A stretch of DNA of 64,000 bases from Streptomyces sp. CB02400 (GTDB taxonomy: Bacteria > Actinomycetota > Actinomycetes > Streptomycetales > Streptomycetaceae). The notes below the pieces were generated by a model. It was not told the DNA's origin, ran no database searches, and was given only the letters and a program-made list of their open reading frames with translations. The position numbers and the translations under genes are program-made. The stretch is taken from NCBI RefSeq assembly GCF_001905725.1, contig NZ_LIWB01000014.1, positions 1 to 64,000 on the forward strand, given 5' to 3'. Shown in pieces: positions 17,001-25,307 of the stretch. Each line of letters begins with the position of its first letter. Within the stretch, counting starts at the first letter, position 1.

Positions 17001-20000
17001 GAGTGCGGAGAGTTCGGCGGCCACGGGCGGGGTGTCCAGGAGCAGTTCGGGCGCGAGGGGTCCCTCTTCGCCCCGCAGGGCGGGGGCCACGGCCGTGGTG
17101 GAGACCAGGCACAGCGGGCCGGTGTCCGCCACCATCAGGCGCAGCCGGTCGGCGGGGTGGTCGAGGTCGAGCGGCAGGTAGGCGGCCCCGGTGCGCAGGA
17201 CGGCGAACAGCGCCGTGACCATGTCGAGGGAGCGGGGCAGGGCGAGCGCGACGGCCTTCTCCGGTCCCGCGCCCCGGGCCAGCAGCAGCCGGGCGAGGCG
17301 GTTGATCCGGGCGTCCAGCTCGGCGTAGGTCAGGGACTGTTCGCCGAAGACCAGGGCCACCGCGTCGGGCGTGCGGGCGGTCCGGGCGGTGAGCAGGTCG
17401 GCGACGGTGTCGTCGGGCAACGGTTCGCGGGTCGCGGCCGGGGCGGTCCGCTCCCTGGGCAGCAGCAGGTCGAGGCCGGCGGTCCGGGCGCTGCCCGCCT
17501 CCGGTCCGGCGAGGACGTCGGCCAGTCGCTCCAGTACGGTCGTGAACCGGGCGAGGATCACCGTGGCCGTGTCCGCGTCGAACAGGTCGGGCCGGGCGGC
17601 GAGGGTCACCCGCAGCCGGGTCTCCGGCGTGACGATCAGGGTGAGCGGGAAGTGGGTGCCGTCCACGTTGGAGATGCCGGTGATGCCGTGCCGCTGCCGG
17701 AGCGTGGCGGCCCGCTCCTCGCCGTCGGCCGAGCGCAGCACGAACAGGGTGTCGAACAGCCGCCGGTGACCGGTCTCCCGCTGCAGCGTCCCGAGCCCCA
17801 CGTACTCGTACGGCATGACCGCCGCGCGCTCGGACTGCGTCCTGCGCAACAGGTCGAGCAGGGGTTCGCCGGGGTCGAGGGCGATACGGGCCGGGACCGT
17901 GTTGAGGAACATGCCGATGATGCCGGCGGCGTCGGGGACGTCGGCGGGCCGTCCGGCCACCGCCGTGCCGAAGGCGACGTCCGTGCGGCCGGTCAGCGCC
18001 GAGAGCACCAGGGCCCAGGCCGTGTTCAGCACGGTGTTCGGGGTGAGTCCGTGGCGCCGGGCGGCGGCGCGCAGCCGGTCGCTGGTCTCACGGGTGAGCG
18101 TCGCGTCGAAGTCCGCCGGTATCACCGGGCCGCCGTCGCGGCCGGCCGGGGCGACCAGGGTCGGCTCGTCGAACCCGGCGAGCGCCCGGCGCCACGCGGC
18201 CAGCGCGGTGTCGGTGTCCTGCCGGTCCAGCCAGGTCAGGTAGTCCCGGTAGGAGCCGGGGGCCGGCAGTCCGGTGGCGTCGCCGGCACGCTCGTACAGT
18301 GCGAGGAGTTCCTCCAGGAACAGCCAGGCGGACCAGCCGTCCCAGAGGATGAGGTGGTGGGTGACGACCAGCCGGTCCCGGCCGTCGCCGAGGTGGAGCA
18401 GCAGCAGGCGGGCGAGGGGCGGGGCGGTCAGGTCGAAGCGGCGGCGGCGGTCGGCCGCGAGGAGTTCGTCCGTGCGGGCCCGCTGCTCGCCGGACGGCAG
18501 TGCGGAGAGGTCGTGCTCGACGAGGGGGAATTCGGCGTGCTCCGCGATGAACTGCACCGGGCGGGGCAGACCGTCGCTGACGAACCCGGCGCGCAGGCCG
18601 GTGTTGCGCTCCAGGAGCGTCCGGCACGCGGCGCGCAGCCGGGCGGCGTCCAGGCGGTGGTCGAAGTCCAGTGTCTCCTGGGAGAGATAGACGTCGAGTG
18701 CGTCGCCGGCGTCGTAGGTGGCGTGGAAGTACATGCCCTCCTGGAGCGGGGACAGGGGCCAGATGTCCGCGACCCGTGAGGCACCGGCGGCGGCCTCGAC
18801 GCGGGCGGTCTCCTCGGGGGTGAGCAGGGGGGCCCGGGGCGTGTCGGCTGCCGTGGTGAGCTGAGCCAGCAGCGCCCGCAGGGCGGGATCGACCGCCGCG
18901 CCGGACTGCTCCTGCCTGGCCAGTACGGCCTTCAGGGCGGCGGCGGCCCGACCTGCCTCGGTCACCGGGACCGTCACGTCGGAGGCGGTCGGATTCCGAG
19001 GGGTGTGCTCGTCGGCCGCGGCGGCGAGCGCGGCCGGGGTGCGGTGCTCGAAGACGTCGCGCGGGCCGATGAGCAGTCCGTGTTCCCTGGCCCGGGTGGC
19101 GACGGTGATGGAGGTGAGGCTGTCGCCGCCGAGGGTGAAGAAGTCGTCGTCGACGCCGATGCCGGGCACACCGAGCACGTCGGCGAAGATGTCGCACAGG
19201 GCGCGCTCCCGCTCGTCGGCGGGTGCGCGGCCACCGGCCCCGGGGGCGGCGGACGGCGCGGGCAGCGCGTTGACGTCGAGTTTGCCGCTCGGGGTCAGCG
19301 GCAGTTCGCCGATCAGCAGGACGGCACCCGGCACCATGGGCGCGGGCAGCGCGTCCGCGAGCGCCGCGCGCAGGCTCTCGGCGTCCACCGGACCGGCGTC
19401 GGGCGCGGGCACGGCGTACGCGGTCAGGGTGCCGTCGCGGGCGATCACGGCCGCCCGGTCCACGCCCGGCAGTCCGCCCAGCACCGCCTCGATCTCGCCG
19501 GGTTCGACACGGTTGCCGCGGATCTTGACCTGTCGGTCGGTGCGCCCGAGGTACTCGACGGCGCCGTCGGCGCGGCGCCGGACCAGGTCCCCGGTGCGGT
19601 ACATGCGTGCGCCGGGCGCGCCGAAGGGGTCGGCGACGAACCGCTCGGCGGTCAGTCCCGGCCGGTCGTGGTAGGAGCGCGCCAGCTGGATCCCGCTGAG
19701 GTAGAGCTCGCCGGGGACGCCGTCGGGCACCGGGCGCAGGAAGGCGTCCAGCACATACAGCCGGGTGTTCCACACCGGCCGGCCGATCGGCACGGTGATC
19801 TCGTCGCCGCCGTCGTACGGGAAGTACGTCACGTCCACGGCGGCCTCGGTGGGGCCGTAGAGGTTGTGCAGGGGGACGGGGCCCTGTCCGGAGCGGGCGG
19901 TGAGGTCCCGCCAGCGTGCGGCGTCCGCGCCGGGGAGCGCCTCGCCGCTGCAGAAGACCCGGCGCAGGCTCGCCGCCCACAGCCGGTCCCGCCGCGTCTC

Positions 20001-23000
20001 CGTGAAGCGCAGGAAGGCGGCCAGCATCGACGGCACGAAGTGCAGTGTGGTGATCCGCTCGGTGCGGATCAGCTCGGCCAGGTAGGCGGGGTCGCGGTGG
20101 CCGTCGGGGCGGGCGAGGACGACGGTGGCGCCCTCCAGCAGGGGCCAGAAGAACTCCCACACGGAGACGTCGAAACCGGACGGCGTCTTCTGGAGCACCC
20201 GGTCGTCGTCGGCGAGCCGGTACTCGGCCTGCATCCAGGCGAGCCGGTTGACGATCGCCCGGTGGGTGACCACGACGCCCTTGGGGCGCCCGGTGGAACC
20301 GGAGGTGTGGATCAGGTACGCGGGATGGTCCGGGCCGGCCGGGGTCGGCCGGGTGTCGGGGACGTCCTCGTCGTCCTCGACCATCAGGTGCTGGAGGCCG
20401 GGCACTTCGGGCAGCCTCGCGGCGGCCTCGGCGGTGGTCACGACGGTCCGTGCCCCGGAGTCGCGGAGCAGATACGCGACCCGGTCCGCGGGGTGGTCGA
20501 GGTCGACGGGAAGGTAGGCGGCGCCCGCCTTGAGGACGGCCAGCAGCGCGACCACGAGCTCCGCCGACCGGGGCACGGCGACCGCGACGAACCGTTCGGG
20601 GCCCGCGCCGCGTGCCCGCAGTCGACGGGCCAGGGTCTCGGCGCGCCGGTCGAGTTCCGCGTAGGTGAGGGTGGTGTCCTCGAAGACGAGCGCCGTGGCG
20701 TGCGGCGTGCGTGCCGTCTGTTGTGCGAACAGTGAGGCCAGGGTGGCGTCGGGCACCGGGTGCGCGGTGGCGCCGGGCCCGGTCAGGCGCTGCTGCTCCT
20801 GAGGGGTCAGCAGGCCGGTGCGGGCGACCGGGCGGCCGGGGTCGGACGTCAGGGTGCGCAGCAGGGTCACGAACCGGTCGGCGAGGCCGGCCACGACCGG
20901 CCGGTCCAGGCGTGCGGCGTCGTACGTGAACCGCAGCCGCAGCCGGCCGCCCTCCGGCTCGACGATCAGTGCGAGGGGGTAGTGCACGGTGTCGAACACC
21001 TCGGAGCCGGTGACGCGGAGGGTGTCCGCGCCGTCGTCGGAGGCGGTCGGGTGGTTCTCGAACACGACGAGGGTGTCGAAGAGTTCGCCGCCGCCCGCGG
21101 TCCGCTGGATGTCGGCGAGACCGAGGTGCTGGTGGTCCAGCAGTGCCGCGTGCTCGTCCTGGACGCGCCGCAGCAGATCGGTGAGGGACTCGTCGGGCGT
21201 CAGGCGTACGCGGGCCGGGACGGTGTTGATGAACAGGCCGACGGCACGCTCCAGGTCGCCGGTCCCGTGGCCCCGGCCGGACACCGTGGTGCCGAACACC
21301 ACGTCCTGGGCGCCGGTCAGGCCGCCGAGGAGCAGGCCCCAGAGGCCGTGGACGACGGTGCTCAGGGTGATTCCGTGGGTGCGGGCGTACGCGGTGAGGC
21401 CGTCGTCGGGCAGCGGGACGTCCAGGTGGTCCGGCCGGGCGGGCGCCCGGTGCCCGTCCGCCGTCGTGAGGGAGCCGGCGAGCAGGGTGGGCCCGGGAAG
21501 TCCCGACAGCGCCCGCTGCCACGCCTCGCGCGCCGCGTCGCGGTCCCGGCCGGCCAGCCAGGCCAGGTGGCGGTGCGGGACGAAGGGCTCCGGCAGGTCC
21601 TCGCCTCGGTGGGCGGCGAGCAGTTCTCGCCGGAGGACGGCGAGCGACCAGCCGTCGGCGACGATGTGGTGCAGGGTGAGCAGCAGGCGGTGGTGCCGTC
21701 CGTCGCGGATCAGGGTGGCCCGCAGCAGCGGGGGCCGGGCGAGGTCGAAGCCTTCGGCCCGGTCCGCCTCCAGCAGGGCGTCCAGTCCTCCGGCCGTGTG
21801 GGTACCGGTCTCCCGCCACGGCAGGACGGCGTGCTCCGCGAGCCGCTGGACGACGCGGCCGTCGGGCAGTTGGCGGAACGAGGCGCGCAGCAGCGGATGC
21901 CGGTCGAGGAGGTGCTGCAGCGTCCGGCGCAGGCGGTCGGGCTCCACCGGGCCCGCGAGGTCGAGGAGTTGCTGGACCAGGTACGGGTCGGCGGCGCCGG
22001 TGTCGTACCGGGCGTGGAAGAAGAAGCCCTCCTGGAGCGGGGAGACCGGCAGGGCGTCCTCGTCCAGGTGCGCCGGGGTGTCGGGCCGCGTGCCGGGGCC
22101 GGCCTGGTCGGCGGCCTGCGCGAGCGCCGCCACGGTCCGCCTGCGGAACACGTCGCGGGGGGTGATCGCGAGCCCGGCCGCCCGGGCGAGGTTGACCAGC
22201 CGGATCGCGACGATGCTGTCGCCGCCCAGTTCGAAGAAGCTGTCGTGGACGCCGGCCGACGGCATGCCGAGCACGTCGGCGAACAGACCGGCGAGCGTGG
22301 TCTCGGCGGGGGTGGTGGGCGCGTCCGTCCCGCTCAGGGAGGTCCAGTGGGGAGCGGGGAGGGCGCGCCGGTCGAGCTTGCCGTTGGGTGTCAGCGGAAG
22401 GGGGCCGTCGATGACGACGACGGCGGACGGCACCATGAAGTCGGGCAGGACGTCGGCCACTCGGGCCCGCGCGGCCGTCACGGCGGCGTCGGTCTCCGCC
22501 ACGAGGTAGGCGACCAGGCGGGTGACGCCCCGGTGGTCGTCCCGTGGCAGGACCGCGGCCTGGGCGATGCCGGGGCAGGCCATGAAGGCGCTCTCGATCT
22601 CGCCCGGCTCGATCCGGTGGCCCCGGATCTTGAGCTGGCCGTCGGCGCGGCCGAGGAACTCCAGGTTGCCGTCGGGGGCCCAGCGCACCCGGTCGCCGGT
22701 GCGGTACATGCGGGTGCCGGGCGCGCCGAACGGGTCGGCGACGAACCGCTCGGAGGTGAGCTCCGGCCGGCCGAGGTAGCCGCGGGCCAGACCCCGGCCG
22801 GCGACGTACAGCTCGCCCTCGGCGCCCACCGGGACCGGGCGCAGCGCGGAGTCGAGCACGTAGGCACGGGTGTTGGGGTCGGGCCGGCCGATGGGTGCGG
22901 GCCCCGGCCGGGCGGGGTCGGCGAGCCACAGGGTGGAGTTGACGCTCGCCTCGGTGAGCCCGTAGGCGACGACGACCCGCAGCCGCCCGGCCCAGCGGGC

Positions 23001-25205
23001 GATCAGCTCGCTCGGCACGGCTTCGGTGCCGACGACGAGGACGGCTCCGTCGGGCAGTTCGCAGTCCCGTGGCAGCGCGGAGACCAGCGACGGCGGCAGG
23101 ATCATGTGGGTGGCGCGGTGCCCGGCGATGTACTCGGTGAGGGCGGGCCCGGCGACGCGGCGCCCGTCGGGGACGACGATGATCCGTCCGCCCACGCACA
23201 GCGACATGATCAGGTCCCAGACCGTGACGTCGAAGCCGACGGAGGCGAACTGCACGACCCTGCTGTCCGGGCCGACGCCGATGCGGTCGGTGGCGGTGGC
23301 GATGAGGCTGCCGACGCCGTCGTGGGTGACGACGACGCCCTTGGGGCGGCCGGTGGAGCCCGAGGTGTAGATGACGTACGCGGCCCGGTCGAGCGGGATC
23401 GGCAGGGAGAGGTCGGACGGGTCCTGTGCGGCGTACGCGGCGGCCGTGGCCGGGTCGTCGAGCAGGACGTGGTCTGCGCCGGGTACGGCGGGGAGTTCCC
23501 CGGCCAGGTCGCGCACGGTGACGACGGTGCGGGCCCCCGCGTCGGACAGCATGTGGGCGATGCGGTCCTTCGGGTGGTCGGCGTCCAGCGGGAGGTAGGC
23601 GGCGCCGGTCTTCAGTACCGCGAGCAGACAGATCACCAGCTCGGGCGAGCGGGGCAGGGCCACGGCGACGACGTCCTCGGCCCGCACGCCCCGGGAGACC
23701 AGGAGCCGGGCGAGCCGGTTGGCGCGGGCGTTCAGTTCGTCGTACGTCAGTTCCCGGTCCTCGCAGACCAGTGCCACGGCGTCGGGCGCCCCGCGGACCT
23801 GGTGTTCGAAGGCCGCGGGCCAGGTCAGCTCGGGCACCTCGCGCGGGGAGACGCCCAGTTCGTGGAGGAGCCGGCCGCGTTCCGCGCCGTCGGTGAGGTC
23901 GATGTGTCCGAGGGGCCGGTCGGGGTCTTCGGCCAGGGAGTCCAGCAGGGCGAGGAAGCGGCGTTCGTGGTCACGCAGGGCGGTTTCGTCGCAGGCGTCG
24001 GCGTCGGCGTCGAGGTGGAGGCGGACGCCCCGTCCGTCCCGTGCCCGGGAGAAGGTGAGGGCCAGGTCGTTCACCGGGCCGAGCCAGGCCGGGTGGAGTT
24101 CGGCCGGGTGGTCGTCGAAGGGCAGGTCGGCGGTGCCGGGGAGGATGTTGACCGTCGGCCCGACCAGTTCGGCCAGTCCGTCGGCCAGCCCCAGGTCCCG
24201 GGCCAGGTCCTCGGCCCGGTAGCGCCCGTGCTCGACGGCCTCGGCGACGATGTGCCCGATCTCCACCGCCAGTTCGGCTCCGGTGGTGCCCGGGCGGACC
24301 GGCACCCGCAGGGGGACGACGTTGGACACCATGCCGGGCACGGCCGCCGCCCCGTCGTCCCGGCGGGCGGTGACCGGCAGGCCGAGGACCAGGTCCTGTG
24401 CGCCGCTGGTCCGGTGCAGGTAGGCGGCCACGGCGGTGATCAGGAACCGGGAGAGCCGGACACCGGTGCCGCGGGCGGCGGCCTCCAGCCGGGCGGTGTC
24501 CCGCGCGCCGAGCACCGTGGAGCGCCGCACCCGCCGCGTCATCGGCGCCGGTGCGCGCTCGACGAGGCGTACGGGCTCCGGGCGGCCGGACATCCGGTCG
24601 AGCCAGTAGGCGCGGTCGGTGCGGTGTCGTGCGGACGCGCGGTACTCCCGGTCGGCGGTGACCAGACGGGAGAGCGTCCCGTCGGGGGCGGCGGGTGCCC
24701 GCTCGCCCGCGGTGTAGAGCTCACCGGCCCTGCGGGTGATCAGGGCGGCGCCCATGCCGTCGACGACGATGTGGTGGTAGCGCTGGTACCAGAGGACATG
24801 GCCGTCGGTGAGCCGGAGCACCGCCTGGGCGAACAGCGGGCCGCCGGCGAGGTCGGCGGGCCGGTCCCGGTCGGCGTCCATCCAGGCGGCGGCCGCCCGG
24901 TCCGGGTCGGTCTCGCCCCGGAAGTCGAGGACGGGCACCTCGACGGGGGCCCGTACGACCGCCTGCCGCGGCTCGCCCCCGTCGGCGGTGACGCGGACGT
25001 GCAGGGCCTCGGCCTCCTCGACGGCCCGGCGGGCCGAGGCGGCGAGGCGGCCGGGGTCGACGGCGCCGCGCAGTTCGAGGACGAAGGCGAGGGTGTGGAC
25101 CGAGCTGTCCGGCTCGATCTGCTGGGCGAGCCAGATACCGGACTGCGCTCCGGTCAGGGGCCACAGCCCGGACCCTGTGGTCCGGTCCGACTCGGCGTCA
25201 GGCAT
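11064..25205 (-). CDS. Four-module hydroxamate siderophore NRPS (foroxymithine/erythrochelin type)
   Basis: 4,713 residues. Domain order with approximate residues: C1 15-450, A1 470-960, T1 970-1040, C2 1060-1490, A2 1510-1990, T2 2000-2065, C3 2165-2600, A3 2630-3110, T3 3130-3200, C4 3215-3650, A4 3680-4180, T4 4190-4260, terminal C5 4285-4700. All five C domains keep HHxxxD. Pocket residues aligned by eye: A2 DVWHFSLVDK (the EntF serine code); A3 DMENLGLINK (the N5-hydroxyornithine code of coelichelin synthetase module 3); A1 DVWIVGAVNK and A4 DVFILGAVNK, nearly alike and plausibly for N5-formyl-N5-hydroxy-Orn. There is no thioesterase. A terminal C domain would release a diketopiperazine, as in erythrochelin. 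C1 at the start could add an alpha-N-acetyl group. No epimerisation domain is seen although T1 and T2 have GGDS cores and C2/C3 start with SPLQEG. The product is inferred. Confidence 0.9.
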   Translation of the reverse strand: MPDAESDRTTGSGLWPLTGAQSGIWLAQQIEPDSSVHTLAFVLELRGAVDPGRLAASARRAVEEAEALHVRVTADGGEPRQAVVRAPVEVPVLDFRGETDPDRAAAAWMDADRDRPADLAGGPLFAQAVLRLTDGHVLWYQRYHHIVVDGMGAALITRRAGELYTAGERAPAAPDGTLSRLVTADREYRASARHRTDRAYWLDRMSGRPEPVRLVERAPAPMTRRVRRSTVLGARDTARLEAAARGTGVRLSRFLITAVAAYLHRTSGAQDLVLGLPVTARRDDGAAAVPGMVSNVVPLRVPVRPGTTGAELAVEIGHIVAEAVEHGRYRAEDLARDLGLADGLAELVGPTVNILPGTADLPFDDHPAELHPAWLGPVNDLALTFSRARDGRGVRLHLDADADACDETALRDHERRFLALLDSLAEDPDRPLGHIDLTDGAERGRLLHELGVSPREVPELTWPAAFEHQVRGAPDAVALVCEDRELTYDELNARANRLARLLVSRGVRAEDVVAVALPRSPELVICLLAVLKTGAAYLPLDADHPKDRIAHMLSDAGARTVVTVRDLAGELPAVPGADHVLLDDPATAAAYAAQDPSDLSLPIPLDRAAYVIYTSGSTGRPKGVVVTHDGVGSLIATATDRIGVGPDSRVVQFASVGFDVTVWDLIMSLCVGGRIIVVPDGRRVAGPALTEYIAGHRATHMILPPSLVSALPRDCELPDGAVLVVGTEAVPSELIARWAGRLRVVVAYGLTEASVNSTLWLADPARPGPAPIGRPDPNTRAYVLDSALRPVPVGAEGELYVAGRGLARGYLGRPELTSERFVADPFGAPGTRMYRTGDRVRWAPDGNLEFLGRADGQLKIRGHRIEPGEIESAFMACPGIAQAAVLPRDDHRGVTRLVAYLVAETDAAVTAARARVADVLPDFMVPSAVVVIDGPLPLTPNGKLDRRALPAPHWTSLSGTDAPTTPAETTLAGLFADVLGMPSAGVHDSFFELGGDSIVAIRLVNLARAAGLAITPRDVFRRRTVAALAQAADQAGPGTRPDTPAHLDEDALPVSPLQEGFFFHARYDTGAADPYLVQQLLDLAGPVEPDRLRRTLQHLLDRHPLLRASFRQLPDGRVVQRLAEHAVLPWRETGTHTAGGLDALLEADRAEGFDLARPPLLRATLIRDGRHHRLLLTLHHIVADGWSLAVLRRELLAAHRGEDLPEPFVPHRHLAWLAGRDRDAAREAWQRALSGLPGPTLLAGSLTTADGHRAPARPDHLDVPLPDDGLTAYARTHGITLSTVVHGLWGLLLGGLTGAQDVVFGTTVSGRGHGTGDLERAVGLFINTVPARVRLTPDESLTDLLRRVQDEHAALLDHQHLGLADIQRTAGGGELFDTLVVFENHPTASDDGADTLRVTGSEVFDTVHYPLALIVEPEGGRLRLRFTYDAARLDRPVVAGLADRFVTLLRTLTSDPGRPVARTGLLTPQEQQRLTGPGATAHPVPDATLASLFAQQTARTPHATALVFEDTTLTYAELDRRAETLARRLRARGAGPERFVAVAVPRSAELVVALLAVLKAGAAYLPVDLDHPADRVAYLLRDSGARTVVTTAEAAARLPEVPGLQHLMVEDDEDVPDTRPTPAGPDHPAYLIHTSGSTGRPKGVVVTHRAIVNRLAWMQAEYRLADDDRVLQKTPSGFDVSVWEFFWPLLEGATVVLARPDGHRDPAYLAELIRTERITTLHFVPSMLAAFLRFTETRRDRLWAASLRRVFCSGEALPGADAARWRDLTARSGQGPVPLHNLYGPTEAAVDVTYFPYDGGDEITVPIGRPVWNTRLYVLDAFLRPVPDGVPGELYLSGIQLARSYHDRPGLTAERFVADPFGAPGARMYRTGDLVRRRADGAVEYLGRTDRQVKIRGNRVEPGEIEAVLGGLPGVDRAAVIARDGTLTAYAVPAPDAGPVDAESLRAALADALPAPMVPGAVLLIGELPLTPSGKLDVNALPAPSAAPGAGGRAPADERERALCDIFADVLGVPGIGVDDDFFTLGGDSLTSITVATRAREHGLLIGPRDVFEHRTPAALAAAADEHTPRNPTASDVTVPVTEAGRAAAALKAVLARQEQSGAAVDPALRALLAQLTTAADTPRAPLLTPEETARVEAAAGASRVADIWPLSPLQEGMYFHATYDAGDALDVYLSQETLDFDHRLDAARLRAACRTLLERNTGLRAGFVSDGLPRPVQFIAEHAEFPLVEHDLSALPSGEQRARTDELLAADRRRRFDLTAPPLARLLLLHLGDGRDRLVVTHHLILWDGWSAWLFLEELLALYERAGDATGLPAPGSYRDYLTWLDRQDTDTALAAWRRALAGFDEPTLVAPAGRDGGPVIPADFDATLTRETSDRLRAAARRHGLTPNTVLNTAWALVLSALTGRTDVAFGTAVAGRPADVPDAAGIIGMFLNTVPARIALDPGEPLLDLLRRTQSERAAVMPYEYVGLGTLQRETGHRRLFDTLFVLRSADGEERAATLRQRHGITGISNVDGTHFPLTLIVTPETRLRVTLAARPDLFDADTATVILARFTTVLERLADVLAGPEAGSARTAGLDLLLPRERTAPAATREPLPDDTVADLLTARTARTPDAVALVFGEQSLTYAELDARINRLARLLLARGAGPEKAVALALPRSLDMVTALFAVLRTGAAYLPLDLDHPADRLRLMVADTGPLCLVSTTAVAPALRGEEGPLAPELLLDTPPVAAELSALPHGDLTDAERPAFARGVPDRLEHPAYIIYTSGSTGRPKGVVTPYRGLTNMQLNHQREIFDPAIASAGGRRLRIAHTVSFAFDMSWEELLWLVEGHEVHVCDEQLRRDAEALVAYCDRHAVDVVNVTPTYAQLLIEEGLLEQDPATGRHRPALVLLGGEAVPDTVWTRLRRTEGTYGYNLYGPTEYTINTLGGSTTDSTTPTVGLPIRNTRAHVLDTMLRPVPPGCPGELYIAGTGLARGYHERPGLTAERFVADPFGEPGERMYRTGDLVRQRPDGLLDFLGRTDDQVKIRGYRIEPAEIAAVLSAHPEVARAAVVVVPSAGTKRLVGYVVPEEGGQPGEDLAKRLRDHLRAGLPDYMVPAALVPVDALPLTVNGKLDVKALPAPDLTGTGTGRPPRTPHEETLCALFADVLGLPEDSVGADGDFFDLGGHSLLATRLVSRARAALDVELAIRDLFEAPTVAELARRTARSDTAARPALTAGERPAELPLSHAQQRLWVVQQIECTSAAYNFPLVLRVRGPLDRTAWSAALADVTARHEALRTLFAERDGRVFQHVLPADEARPEVEHIRAAEAEVPAVVATAVRRPFDLARELPLRATLVEITPEDHVVVLLLHHITTDEWSDRPFLRDLATAYRARLAGTAPAWRPLPVQYADYALWQQRLLGDPSDPDSQAARQLAYWRTALAGAPEELDLPADRPRPARPAFSGAALDIEFDTAVHEGLGRLARSTGTSMFMVVHAAVATLLHRMGAGTDIPLGAPIAGRGDQALDDLVGFFVNTLVLRADLGGDPGFTELLTRIRATDLAAFSHADVPFEAVVEEINPARSIARNPLFQVMVGHHVRTGDALELPGLTAEYLPFPVGSAKFDLVFSFTERQRTDHEPGSLRCRLEYATELFDHESAERIGERLRRLVTAVVAAPGQPVSRAEILSADERHQVLERFNATGRDVEEASLPALFARRLAERPDAVAVVERSRPVTYAQLDARADRIARLLAAHGVGTESVVGVAVPRSVDMIATVLAALKLGAAFLPLDLAHPGDRLTYMIEDSGAALVVGSEPVAGKIPEVPGVPVVLLDAPATVTALDRLPDTPVDARPVELDQAAYVIYTSGSTGRPKGVVVSHEGVSSLVATAVDRMDLHPDSRVLQFASIGFDVFVFELAMALCHGGRLVLIPDEARVAGEALTDFLADQRVTHMILPPSLVSALPPGCALPEGSTVLVGTETVPPDLFERFGATAHLICAYGLTEATVNSTLWPSRAHGSRTPGRVPIGRPDPNTRCYVLDEHLRPVPPGVAGELYVAGRGLARGYLGRPALTSERFVADPFGPPGGRMYRTGDRARWRADGNLDFLGRVDTQVKIRGFRIELGEIEAALTGHPAVGQAAVTADRDGDIVRLVGYAVPDGGADLDPRALRAHVAGLLPEYMVPALVVPLDGPLPLTPNGKLDRRALPAPDWSSMTGDAHPATRTQARLAGLFREVLRLDDVGVHDNFFALGGHSMAAMRLLGRIRTEFGVELGIRDVFDALTVAGLATVLDGAATARPAPRPAGDGAAVDPGRPVAPVQRAQWHAHRRDPRFDHALELRSPGGLDAGALTAALADVTARHQPLRTAFTERDGTVFPHPVEPPALTVEECADLDGRLAELAGQVTDLTAEAPLRARLLTAPDGRQAVSLTAHHLAVDEWSVVPLLRDLTTAYAARSEGREPGWRPLPVTYADHTRWSHEALGDLTDPDSRGGRQLAYWRRTLKDVPPAPALPADRSRSAAPGRVAFVLDERLHADVDRLARTTGTSMFMVLHSALAALLTAHGAGTDLPIGTMTAGRADDRLADLVGCFLNTLVLRTDTAGDPAFAELLARVRETTLGALDRQDVPYDEVARATGLPPEGPRVMVIHHEQADLARLEGGLGSLRAAPTGAVRAGLTLGFHEPRGAGPVHCALTHAAGVLGTAAARRLADDLTALLRDAAADPRRPLSELITTPPTRSDHA

Positions 25206-25307
25206 CGTAAGAAGGACCCTTCCTTGATGTGCGTCGGTGAGCGGCCGTGGAGGTGTCGGACCGGTGCGGCGGGCGGCGGGCCTGCCGGTGTCCGCCGCCC
25301 GCCGGTC

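Noticed and set aside
11064..25205. Loss of the siderophore esterase as a sign of a broken cluster
   Set aside because: Erythrochelin-type loci do not need a coelichelin-like esterase. All biosynthetic and transport functions expected for this type are present.
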